Assembly (NCBI GenBank): GCA_945787635.1
Contig: CALZIK010000067.1
Coordinates: 1-57,955 of the forward strand
Direction: 5' to 3'
Length of the DNA stretch: 57,955 nt
Source of the DNA: Thermoanaerobaculia bacterium
GTDB taxonomy: Bacteria > Acidobacteriota > Thermoanaerobaculia > Multivoradales > JAHEKO01
Positions within the stretch are counted from its first letter, which is position 1. Every line of letters starts with the position of its first letter. Under the pieces are notes generated by a model that was given only the letters and a program-made list of their open reading frames with translations, was not told the origin of the DNA and ran no database searches. Shown here piece by piece: positions 1-6,814 of this stretch. Both the position numbers and the translations under genes were made by a program.

Positions 1-10
1 ATGTGGTTTG

Positions 11-119
11 CTTCGAGAAAGGCAAACCTGGGAAAACTCAGGGACGCAAAGCCACGGGTCCTCGCTTCTTTGCGACGGCTTGCCGCCATGAAGACCCTAA
101 GACCGCCGGGCTACCGAAG
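11..119 (+). promoter_or_regulatory. Cyclic di-GMP-I (GEMM) riboswitch aptamer
   Basis: The conserved GEMM-I core is readable: GGCAAACC (21-28), a short hairpin with an A-rich loop (about 27-42), then GGGACGCAAAGCC (41-53), and on the 3' side GGGCTACCGA (108-117). CTTCG at 11-15 can pair with CGAAG at 115-119 as the closing P1 stem, and CGGGTC at 55-60 can pair with GACCC at 93-97 as the third helix. This class binds the second messenger c-di-GMP. It lies 47 nt before the GTG start of the PAS gene, and the intervening stretch would be the expression platform. Whether it turns expression on or off cannot be told by eye. Confidence 0.9.
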
Positions 120-166
120 GGTCTGGGTGACATGCAGTGCTCCATTGCCAGCGCGAGAGGAGACTC

Positions 167-523
167 GTGAATATAAACGGACGGAAAGTTGAAGCAACGA
201 CAAGCACTCCGGTGTTCGCGGTCGATACAGAAGGCAAGATCAGCGCCTGGAACCAGGGCGCCGAGTACTGCCTCGGCTACCGGTGCTCCCAGGTTTTGGG
301 TCGTCGCTGTTGGGAGGTGCTTCAAGGCCGAGAGCCGTCTTGCAATCGATTCTGTGACGAGACCTGCGCCGTTCTCAGGATGGCCTTGGAGGGTGAACCG
401 ATCCACGGCAGGCAGATGTTCTTTCGCAACGCCTCGGGCGAAACGATGCATGTCAGTATGTCGACTCTCGTAGTGCGCGGAGAGAATGGCAAAGAGGTCG
501 CCCACCTTCTAAAGAGCCTGTAG
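167..523 (+). CDS. Stand-alone PAS-domain protein under the c-di-GMP riboswitch
   Basis: A 118-residue soluble protein that is essentially one PAS sensor domain (about residues 12-105; the core reads FAVDTEGKISAWNQGAE). It carries six cysteines at 35, 40, 48, 59, 63 and 67, the last three as C-x3-C-x3-C. The same Cys arrangement is familiar from PAS domains fused to LuxR-type DNA-binding regions, but here the protein stops just after the PAS fold and no output domain follows. The GTG at 167 was preferred over the GTG at 137 because AGGAG lies about 5 nt upstream of it. The Cys cluster could bind a metal or be redox sensitive (inference). It may partner with a separate kinase or regulator outside the window. 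Confidence 0.75.
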   Translation: MNINGRKVEATTSTPVFAVDTEGKISAWNQGAEYCLGYRCSQVLGRRCWEVLQGREPSCNRFCDETCAVLRMALEGEPIHGRQMFFRNASGETMHVSMSTLVVRGENGKEVAHLLKSL

Positions 524-667
524 GCTTGTGCAAACGGACCCGTCCCCGGAACCGCCAGCCCACGCGCTCTAACCCGACAGCCGCTAGGCTCTCCAACTTT
601 CGCTCAAGAAGCCGAAGCGCAGGCCAGGTTAGCGCCTAACGGCGCGACCTGCGAAGCCCGCAATCTC

Positions 668-673
668 TATACT
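668..673 (+). promoter_or_regulatory. -10-like TATACT, probable leaderless promoter of the GT2 gene
   Basis: TATACT ends 8 nt before the GTG at 682, so transcription would start at or next to the start codon. GGAGA abuts the GTG with no spacing and cannot work as a normal ribosome binding site. No good -35 hexamer is visible. Confidence 0.4.
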
Positions 674-681
674 CGCGGAGA

Positions 682-1725
682 GTGAGTGATCCCGTCGTAT
701 CGGTAATCGTTCCGACCTACAACCGGCCCGACGTGCTGAGGGTCGCGATCGAGTCGGTGAGACGGCAGTCGTTGGATGCCTGGGAGCTGCGTGTCGTCGG
801 CGATCGGTGCGATCCCCGGACCGCACGGGTTCTGGAGTCCTTCAACGACGACCGGATCGTGTACACGAACCTCCCGGAGCGATTCGGCGAGCAATCGGGA
901 CCCAATTCGATCGGGATTGCGCTGGCCACCGGCTCATACGTCGCGTTTCTCAACCACGACGACGTGTGGCTCCAGGATCATCTGGAGCGGGCGCATGGGG
1001 CGCTGACCCGAGACAAGGCGGACTTTTTCGTCGGCAGGAGTTTGTTCGCGCGGCGTACCCGACCCGGCGCGGAGTCGGTTGTCGTTCCGGTGTTCTCCGA
1101 GATCAACCCGCGTCGGCGATTCCCGATCGACAGCTTTACCGGTCACCCGATCTTGTTCGAGCCCGCCAGCGCGTGGGTCGTTCGCACCGCGGCAGCGCGA
1201 TCGGTCGGCAACTGGCGGCCTGCGGCGCAAATGCACCGCACGCCGGCACAGGAATGGGCGTTGAGGGCATGGAGAACGGGATTGGGCTTTACCTTCGCCG
1301 ATCTGGTGACGGTGTTGAAGGTGGTCACGCACTACCAACACAGCTCCGAAAGTGGGAACTACGAAAGAATGAGCGCGGAGCACGAGTATCTAGGCACTCT
1401 CATGAAATCAAAGGGCGCGGACGAAATCCGTGAGCTCGCCCAGCGTGACGTCGAAAAGAGCCTCGACCACCGATCGATGTTGGCTCCGCATCCGGAGACG
1501 CGAGCTCAGCGTCTCCTGCATCGGCTGCTGATCAACCGCCTGACAGCAGGCCTCTATCGCTTGAGCGGAGTCGACGGCTACGAGCTCTATGGTCGGTTCA
1601 CGCGTCGAGAGCGTGGCGAGGTGCTACGCGATGCCATTAGGAAGCGGACGGGCGACACGCTTCCGGAGCCACCCGACATCTCCAGTGTCGTTGCGCAAAT
1701 CCAGGCAGGTGAAGTGACGGGATGA
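682..1725 (+). CDS. Glycosyltransferase family 2
   Basis: A 347-residue soluble GT-A fold glycosyltransferase. The N-terminal strand VSVIVPTYNRPD (about residues 6-17) binds the nucleotide sugar, and NHDD (91-94) is the DxD-like metal/nucleotide site. The remaining 200 residues are a less conserved acceptor region. The donor sugar and acceptor are unknown. Its stop codon overlaps the ATG of the next gene (ATGA at 1722-1725), an NDP-hexose 2,3-dehydratase, which suggests that it may transfer a deoxysugar made with that enzyme (inference). The GTG start has no Shine-Dalgarno site but a -10-like hexamer just upstream. Confidence 0.85.
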   Translation: MSDPVVSVIVPTYNRPDVLRVAIESVRRQSLDAWELRVVGDRCDPRTARVLESFNDDRIVYTNLPERFGEQSGPNSIGIALATGSYVAFLNHDDVWLQDHLERAHGALTRDKADFFVGRSLFARRTRPGAESVVVPVFSEINPRRRFPIDSFTGHPILFEPASAWVVRTAAARSVGNWRPAAQMHRTPAQEWALRAWRTGLGFTFADLVTVLKVVTHYQHSSESGNYERMSAEHEYLGTLMKSKGADEIRELAQRDVEKSLDHRSMLAPHPETRAQRLLHRLLINRLTAGLYRLSGVDGYELYGRFTRRERGEVLRDAIRKRTGDTLPEPPDISSVVAQIQAGEVTG

Positions 1726-3077
1726 GGCCGGGCAGAGCCGACGGGTTCGTACCGGCATCGACGGATTCTCTGCTGGAGTGGCGAGAGCGAGTCCGTGCCA
1801 TGTGTGGTCTCGAGAGTCGCCGGATTCCCTGGAGCGAGGGAAGGTCCTGGCGCCGGGTGGGAGGACAGCTTGTTCACCTGACCGGTGGTTTTTTCTCCCT
1901 CTGCGGTGTGCGGGCCGAATCCAGTCTTCCGGACCTCGACGGCGTCGAGCAGCCGATTATTGTTCAGCCTGAGGTGGGCATCCTGGGTCTTCTCGTCCGG
2001 CAGGCCGACAGTGGCCCGCAGCTGCTCATGCAGGCGAAGGCGGAGCCCGGAAATGTCGGTGCGGTTCAACTCGCTCCCAGCGTGCAAGCGACGGTCAGCA
2101 ACTATTCTCGCGTTCACGGCGGCGAGCCGACGCAGTATCTGGAACACTTTCTGCCAACCCATCCACCTGGGGTGATCACCGACAGCCTGCAGTCGGAGCA
2201 GGGCTCGCGATTCCTCAATAAGTACAACCGGAACATCACCGTTCAGGTCGCGGGCCCGGGGCCGGCGCCGGTTTCGGAGGTGTGGCGCTGGTGTGATGTG
2301 AGTACGGTTCTAAAGCTCATGAACACCGACTTTTGCGTGAATACGGATGCCCGTTCGGCTCTGGTCTGCAGCGATTGGGCGGTGCTCGCGGCGGATGGCC
2401 AGCCGTTTGAACGATGGCGCGGGCGTGGTGGTTTCGGAGAGTCGCTCCTGGGTTCCTTTCTCATCGATCGGGAGGCAGCGAAAGCGGACGCTCTGGGTCT
2501 GTCTCTCGAGAGCGCTCGCAACGGCGTCGCCTTGAAGGTGTCTCTCAAGCCGCTCGAGGAGCTTGAGGGATGGCGGCTGAGCGACGACGGGATTTCCGAC
2601 TGTGACCAGGCGCTGTTCGAGGTGCCGATGCTTCGAGTGTCGACGGGCGGTCGCGAGATACGAAGTTGGGATCAACCTCTGGTGCGAAACTACGGTGAGA
2701 GCTTGGCGGTGCTGCTGTGCCAGAGGCGAGAGGGCGTCCTGCGATTCCAGCTGCGCGCAAGTGTCGAGATCGGCTTCGGTGAGAGAGTGCAGTTCGGGCC
2801 GAGCCTTCAGGAGCACTGTCTGGGCGGCGTTTCGCCGTTGCCCGAGGGAGGCAAGGCGATCTTGCGCGCGGAATCCCGGCAAACGGACGAAGGCGGTCGG
2901 TTCGATCGGTGTCTCGGCATCTACCGCATCGTGGAATTGGCGGAAGGCGATCCCGTCGAGGGAGGCCGCGACACATTCTGGGCAACGCTCAACCAGATCT
3001 ATGAGTCTCTGAGGGCCCCGGGCCTGATCAACAACGAGCTGCGAAGCACCCTAGCTCAGCTGTTGCCCTATTTGTGA
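1722..3077 (+). CDS. NDP-hexose 2,3-dehydratase family protein
   Basis: A 451-residue protein matching the EvaA/TylCVI-type dTDP-4-keto-6-deoxyglucose 2,3-dehydratases, which catalyse the first C-2 deoxygenation step toward 2,6-dideoxysugars. The family is an internal repeat of two similar halves, and both are visible: QPIIVQPEVGILGLL (78-92) with LAPSVQATVSNYSRVHGG (117-134), and WDQPL (316-320) with FGPSLQE (358-364). The length is typical. It overlaps the upstream GT2 by 4 nt, so the two are co-translated. No other deoxysugar genes (4,6-dehydratase, 3-ketoreductase, aminotransferase) lie nearby, so the rest of the pathway must be elsewhere. Function by family; substrate unproven. Confidence 0.85.
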   Translation: MRPGRADGFVPASTDSLLEWRERVRAMCGLESRRIPWSEGRSWRRVGGQLVHLTGGFFSLCGVRAESSLPDLDGVEQPIIVQPEVGILGLLVRQADSGPQLLMQAKAEPGNVGAVQLAPSVQATVSNYSRVHGGEPTQYLEHFLPTHPPGVITDSLQSEQGSRFLNKYNRNITVQVAGPGPAPVSEVWRWCDVSTVLKLMNTDFCVNTDARSALVCSDWAVLAADGQPFERWRGRGGFGESLLGSFLIDREAAKADALGLSLESARNGVALKVSLKPLEELEGWRLSDDGISDCDQALFEVPMLRVSTGGREIRSWDQPLVRNYGESLAVLLCQRREGVLRFQLRASVEIGFGERVQFGPSLQEHCLGGVSPLPEGGKAILRAESRQTDEGGRFDRCLGIYRIVELAEGDPVEGGRDTFWATLNQIYESLRAPGLINNELRSTLAQLLPYL

Positions 3078-3186
3078 TCGGCGGGTTCTTCATCCGACCG
3101 GCTCTCACACCGCGGCAGCCCTGAGACCTCCGGCGAAAGGCATCCGGCGGGGCGCTCCGCCGACGCGACGACTAGCTCCGAAGCCC

Positions 3187-3465
3187 TCAGCGCAGCTTCG
3201 ACGCGAGATCCGGCTCTTTGTCGGTGCGCGTGCCGAGCTTGATCGCGGTCGAGAGCCGCGAAGTCCCTTCGAGGTGGAGCACCTCGTGGATGCGGGCAAC
3301 AACGGCGAGGATGTCCTCGAGATCGCCCTCGACGTTCGTGCCGAAAGAATGCTCCTGCACGACGAGGTTCGATTCGCGGATGAGCTCCTGTGCGCGGCGA
3401 ACCTGGGCTCGCACGGAGACGCCCACACCGATCGGAACGACCTGGATCTCTGCGACTGCCTTCAT
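3187..3465 (-). CDS. MTH1187/YkoF-type thiamine-binding protein
   Basis: A 92-residue cytoplasmic protein with the ferredoxin-like fold signature of the MTH1187 (DUF77) family: IQVVPIGVGVSVRAQV at the N-terminus, VVQEHSFGTNVEGD in the middle and a C-terminal helix-strand unit. Members bind thiamine-type compounds, usually as oligomers, and the physiological role is poorly defined. It lies 40 nt downstream of the radical SAM gene on the same strand. The ATG has no ribosome binding site, but TATGAT at 3475-3480 stands 9 nt upstream, so it may also have its own leaderless transcript. Confidence 0.8.
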   Translation of the reverse strand: MKAVAEIQVVPIGVGVSVRAQVRRAQELIRESNLVVQEHSFGTNVEGDLEDILAVVARIHEVLHLEGTSRLSTAIKLGTRTDKEPDLASKLR

Positions 3466-3474
3466 CCAGGGATG

Positions 3475-3480
3475 ATCATA
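3475..3480 (-). promoter_or_regulatory. -10-like TATGAT before the thiamine-binding protein gene
   Basis: TATGAT (5 of 6 matches to TATAAT) ends 9 nt before the ATG at 3465, giving a transcript with almost no leader. No convincing -35. Confidence 0.35.
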
Positions 3481-3505
3481 ACGCCCGGTCCCGGCCGGCC
3501 AGGGA

Positions 3506-4471
3506 CTAGCCCACCAGCCGGCGCAAGAGGCGCGAATGCGGGCGGCGTCCGTCGAACCGCCAGAGACCGACGCCGCGGGCGATGACGCGGGCCTCGGCGA
3601 GCTCGGTCGGCTCGAGGCGTCGGTTGATTTCGGCGAAGCGCGTACCCCTCACGCGGCCGGCGGGACGGTACTGATCCATCAGATTGACATAGGTGTCGCG
3701 GCCGAGCTCGGCGGCGGTCCACTCGAGGATCGCTCGCGTCTCATCGAGACCCTCAGGCATCACCAGGTGGCGCAAAAGCAGACCCCGCCGAGCGAGGCCA
3801 TCCTCGTCCAAGGTGAGCGGGCCGACCTGGCGGTGCATCTCGCGGATCGCGGCGCGGGCGGTCTCCGGGTAGTTCTCGGCGGCGAGGTACTTGCGGCTCG
3901 CGGCCTGGGTCCAGTACTTGAAATCCGGCATGTAGATGTCGACGATGCCGTCGAGGAGAGCAAGGCTTTCGAGCGAGTCGTAGGCGCTCGTGTTGTAGAC
4001 GATCGGCAGCCGCAGACCGCCCTCGATGGCGAGGGCAACCGCTTCGACCACTTGCGGCGCCACGTGCTCCGGGGTAACGAGATTGATGTTGTGGCAGCCC
4101 AGGGCTTGGAGCTCGAGCATCGTGCCGGCGATCTCTTGCGGAGGCGAGGCGCGCTCGGTGCGCACCTTGATGGCCTGGCTGATGTCATGGTTCTGGCAAA
4201 AGACGCAGCGCAGGTTGCAGTGCGAGAAGAAGATCGTCCCCGATCCTCTCCAACCTCGAAGACAGTCCTCCTCGCCCAGGTGGGGGAAGGAGCTGGAGAC
4301 GATCGCGTAGCGGCCCGTCTTGCAGACGGCCACCTCGTCCTCCAGCCGATTGACGTCGCAGTCCCGCGGGCAGACACGGCAAAGCTCGAGGGCGGCGCGC
4401 GCTCTCTCGGTCCGGGCGGCAAGCTCCCCCGGAGGCAGGTCGAGATAGGCGGGTCCGTCGTGTTCAGGCAC
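3506..4471 (-). CDS. PflX-type radical SAM protein (PFL-activase-like)
   Basis: A 321-residue radical SAM enzyme of the PflX/COG1313 type, related to pyruvate formate-lyase activating enzymes. The SAM-cluster motif is C85-x3-C89-x2-C92 (CNLRCVFCQN), preceded by GSGTIFF. An N-terminal Cys group C31, C34, C38 and C50 (CRVCPRDC...C) may hold a second iron-sulfur cluster. CHNINLVTP and DIYMPDFKYW are further family landmarks. The substrate is unknown; these enzymes often create glycyl radicals or modify proteins. It starts with GTG 45 nt after the octaheme cytochrome gene, so co-expression is likely, and a maturation role for a neighbour is conceivable. TAGGCT 9 nt before the GTG hints at a second promoter. 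Confidence 0.85.
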   Translation of the reverse strand: MPEHDGPAYLDLPPGELAARTERARAALELCRVCPRDCDVNRLEDEVAVCKTGRYAIVSSSFPHLGEEDCLRGWRGSGTIFFSHCNLRCVFCQNHDISQAIKVRTERASPPQEIAGTMLELQALGCHNINLVTPEHVAPQVVEAVALAIEGGLRLPIVYNTSAYDSLESLALLDGIVDIYMPDFKYWTQAASRKYLAAENYPETARAAIREMHRQVGPLTLDEDGLARRGLLLRHLVMPEGLDETRAILEWTAAELGRDTYVNLMDQYRPAGRVRGTRFAEINRRLEPTELAEARVIARGVGLWRFDGRRPHSRLLRRLVG

Positions 4472-4516
4472 GGCAGGACCAGCCTAGCAAGAGTGGGGAG
4501 CCGTCGGCCCTGGAAC

Positions 4517-5974
4517 CTACGATCCGTAGCGCTTCATGAACTCCTCCTGCGCGCGACGGCGCTTTTCCTGCTCCTCCGGGCTGATCTTGCCGGTGTACCA
4601 GGCATGCTCGGGCCGGGCCAGATGGTCCTCGATAGCCTGCGCCAGCTGCTTGGCCGCCTCGACACGCGCGGAGTCCTCTGAATGGAGGTTCGTCTCGACG
4701 ATCTCACGCAGTTCGGGGATGAACTTCGAGTACCAGTGCTTGGCCACTTCGTAGAGGCCGTGCCAATGGGTGTAGTCGGGCGCCATCATCGACGCGCCGT
4801 GGCGCGCGACCCGGCCTTCGTGATGCCAGATTTCCCACCATGTCCATTCGACCTGCTCGTCGAACTGGACCGGTGTGACCAGTTGCTTCTCCTTCAGCAA
4901 CTTCATGAAAGCCATGCCCGGCTCTGCGAACTTGCTGTTGTAGAGCTCGATGACCCCGTCGTATTGCTCGTAGAAGTTGTCGACGTAGGGCCTGGTGTGG
5001 CAGACGGTGCAGACCTCGATCATGTTGGCCCGTCGGGTCTGCCAACCGACGGCCGCCATCTTTGTCAGGCCGAGTTTGGCGTCGGAGATCTCCGGACGGA
5101 TCGATGCCGGCGGCCGGTTGTTCCAACTGATCCGCAAGCCGACATCATGGGTTACCGGAACGAAGTCGCCGTCGGTCGTGCGCACGGCCGACATGTGGCA
5201 AGTGGCGCAGGTCGGCGCCGCCGTGTAGTCCTCACCCAGCACCCACTTCGGGCTGTCGAGGTTGAGCTCGTCCTCATGGGCCCTGAAGGCGATCCCGTGC
5301 TTGGACTCTTCGTAGATCTCCTTTTGCGGGTGATCGGGGCCGAGGTGGCACTTGCCGCAGTTCTCCGGACGCCGAGCCTGGGCCGCGGAGAACTGGTGAC
5401 GCTGGTGGCATGCCGTGCAGGCGCCGATCGAGCCGTCGGGATTGACACGGCCCATGCCCGTGTTGGGCCAGCCGGTGGGCTTGAGCGAGCCGTCGTCGTT
5501 GACCTCGACGACCGCGCCGTGACACTGCTGGCAGCCGCTGACCGTCAGCGCCGAGCCGCCGTAGAAGTTGGTGTCGCCCTCGACGACGTCGGCCAGGAAG
5601 TTGTCGAGCGAGCCGAGAATCAGCCCGGCCTTGGCGTGATGACTCTCGTCGAACTCGTTGCGCTCCTTCTCGTGGCAGCGGGCGCAATCCTGAGGGGAGA
5701 CTATGATCGCGATCGTCGAGCCGTTGTGGTCGAAGGCGTCCGCGTCGGCTTCGTCGGCGCGATGGCACTCGTAGCAGCCGACGTTGCCGCGATAGTGTTT
5801 GGAGCGACCCCACTGTTGATAGATTCCGGCGGTCGTGTCGACATGGCACTCGACACAGAGGAGAGTCTCCTCCGACAGGGTTGTCGGGGTTATCTTGTCG
5901 GCGCTTGAGGGCCCTGCGACCAGAAGCAGCAGGACGACCAGCAAGGCGAAACGGGATGAAAGCGGTGATCTCAT
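4517..5974 (-). CDS. Octaheme cytochrome c, hydroxylamine oxidoreductase-like
   Basis: A 485-residue secreted multiheme cytochrome. Eight CxxCH sites are present at residues 40, 67, 97, 148, 186, 206, 256 and 322, the count and spacing of the HAO family. The C-terminal half has further HAO-type stretches (ESKHGIAF, WWEIWHHEGR, MMAPDYTHWHG). These enzymes work in the periplasm on hydroxylamine, nitrite or hydrazine. Which direction applies depends on whether the catalytic P460-type Tyr crosslink is present, which needs a structural alignment. The start at 5974 was chosen over 6007 because AAAGGAG lies a few nt upstream and it is followed directly by a signal peptide (residues 1-25). The radical SAM gene follows at 45 nt. 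Confidence 0.9.
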   Translation of the reverse strand: MRSPLSSRFALLVVLLLLVAGPSSADKITPTTLSEETLLCVECHVDTTAGIYQQWGRSKHYRGNVGCYECHRADEADADAFDHNGSTIAIIVSPQDCARCHEKERNEFDESHHAKAGLILGSLDNFLADVVEGDTNFYGGSALTVSGCQQCHGAVVEVNDDGSLKPTGWPNTGMGRVNPDGSIGACTACHQRHQFSAAQARRPENCGKCHLGPDHPQKEIYEESKHGIAFRAHEDELNLDSPKWVLGEDYTAAPTCATCHMSAVRTTDGDFVPVTHDVGLRISWNNRPPASIRPEISDAKLGLTKMAAVGWQTRRANMIEVCTVCHTRPYVDNFYEQYDGVIELYNSKFAEPGMAFMKLLKEKQLVTPVQFDEQVEWTWWEIWHHEGRVARHGASMMAPDYTHWHGLYEVAKHWYSKFIPELREIVETNLHSEDSARVEAAKQLAQAIEDHLARPEHAWYTGKISPEEQEKRRRAQEEFMKRYGS

Positions 5975-6048
5975 GAACGCTCCTTTCTGCCGGATGGCGG
6001 ATTCCACTCGATGACGAGTTTAGCCCCCAACAGCTTTGGCACGAGCGG

Positions 6049-6064
6049 CTACCCCGCGGGGTAG
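6049..6064. repeat. 16-bp perfect palindrome in the cytochrome/selenoprotein divergent intergenic region
   Basis: CTACCCCGCGGGGTAG is a perfect palindrome and can form a GC-rich hairpin. The 259-bp region 5975-6233 also has GGCAA...TTGCC (6092-6112) and GGTTCTTTGAACC (about 6129-6141). I could not match it to a known riboswitch. It may hold operator sites or structured leaders for the divergent genes. Confidence 0.5.
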
Positions 6065-6089
6065 TCCCGTCCGCCTAGCCCGATGGGTG

Positions 6090-6118
6090 TTGGCAAACTG
6101 GCTCCGGTTGCCTAGAGA
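6090..6118 (+). promoter_or_regulatory. Candidate promoter of the selenoprotein gene
   Basis: TTGGCA (6090-6095, 5 of 6 to TTGACA), a 17-nt spacer, then TAGAGA (6113-6118). The -10 is weak. Confidence 0.25.
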
Positions 6119-6233
6119 AGAGACTCGCGGTTCTTTGAACCTGGCTGCCTCGGGTCCAACGAAATCTCGCCAAGGGGAGAGCGTCCGGGTCCGGATGTGG
6201 GTGCGGCCGTCTAAATGGAGAGGATGGAAGATC

Positions 6234-6695
6234 ATGGAGACCAACCGGGCTGAACAACTCTTGGCCCAAGGCTACGTGTGAGCGGAGTCCGTGCTCCTGG
6301 CCGTGTGCCAGGAATGCGACGTAGAAGTCGATCGCAAGGTCGTTCCCGGAATCGCGTTCGGCTTCGCCGGCGGGATCGGCAACAGTGGTTCGGTTTGCGG
6401 CGCCGTCGCGGGAGGCGTGATGGCTCTTTCGCTTCTCACGGAGAAGGGCGAGACCATGGGCGAGGCGCTCCGGGCGTTGGGTATGGCGGGGGAGTTTCGC
6501 CGGCGCTTCGAGGCCGAGATGAAGACGATCTCCTGCCGAGAGTTGACCGGGCTCGATCTGAGCACCGAGGAGGGAATCGAGCAGCTGATGAGTTCCGACA
6601 TATCCCAGACGGTCTGCTTTCCGGCGGTCGGCTTGGCGTACAAGTTGGCCCTCGACCTGCTGAAAGAGGCATCGGAGTCCGACTCGGAACACTGA
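6234..6695 (+). CDS. C_GCAxxG_C_C redox protein, probable selenoprotein (Sec at codon 16, TGA 6279-6281)
   Basis: Read through one in-frame TGA, this is a 153-residue protein of the C_GCAxxG_C_C family of putative redox proteins. The four family positions are Sec16 (TGA), C55 in CGAVAG, C101 and C128; C25 and C28 are extra. Family members carry a Cys in the N-terminal GY-x-C-AxSVL context; here the frame reads GYV, TGA, AESVLL, so the stop codon sits exactly at that Cys. Both halves are in the same frame and together give a full-length protein. The ATG at 6234 has GGAAG 3 nt upstream and GGAGAGG further up. A SECIS-like hairpin follows the TGA. Some family members are known selenoproteins as I recall. 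The function is probably thiol/selenol redox chemistry. Automated callers would truncate it or start it at 6291. Confidence 0.8.
6290..6318 (+). promoter_or_regulatory. Bacterial SECIS-like hairpin downstream of TGA 6279-6281
   Basis: CCTGGC (6296-6301) and GCCAGG (6307-6312) form a perfect 6-bp stem closed on the 5-nt loop CGTGT. The stem extends by T6295-A6313 and, after one mismatch, by four more pairs (two of them G-U) to C6290-G6318. The loop begins 21 nt after the TGA and has G as its second base. Both the distance and the loop G fit the bacterial SECIS pattern recognised by SelB. Confidence 0.7.
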
Positions 6696-6814
6696 GTAGC
6701 CGAATCTAGGGGGCATCGAGACCGCCCAGTCACAGGAGAGTGATCGGCTAAAGACGTCGGCCGTGATCGCGCGTGAAGGGGTCCGTCGGCGCTATCTTGA
6801 AGAGAGCGAGCGGA

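Noticed and set aside
3145-3162. CGGCGG/CCGCCG hairpin between convergent genes as a terminator
   Set aside because: The stem is short in a GC-rich context and no T-run follows on either strand.
3536-5908. Long plus-strand open frames (381 and 408 codons) opposite the radical SAM and cytochrome genes
   Set aside because: They are GC-rich antisense shadows. The minus-strand frames carry eight CxxCH motifs, a radical SAM motif and a signal peptide; the plus-strand products show no known motif.
6129-6141. tRNA-like GGTTCTTTGAACC stem in the same intergenic region (possible selC)
   Set aside because: No acceptor stem, anticodon arm or CCA end could be assembled around it.
5975-6233. A second GEMM or other known riboswitch upstream of the cytochrome or selenoprotein gene
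   Set aside because: The region has inverted repeats, but the GGGACGCAAAGCC core and other conserved riboswitch boxes are absent on both strands.
6279-6281. The TGA as a true stop or pseudogene mutation
   Set aside because: The codon coincides with the catalytic Cys column, both halves are intact and in the same frame, and a SECIS-like hairpin follows. A sequencing error remains possible but explains less.
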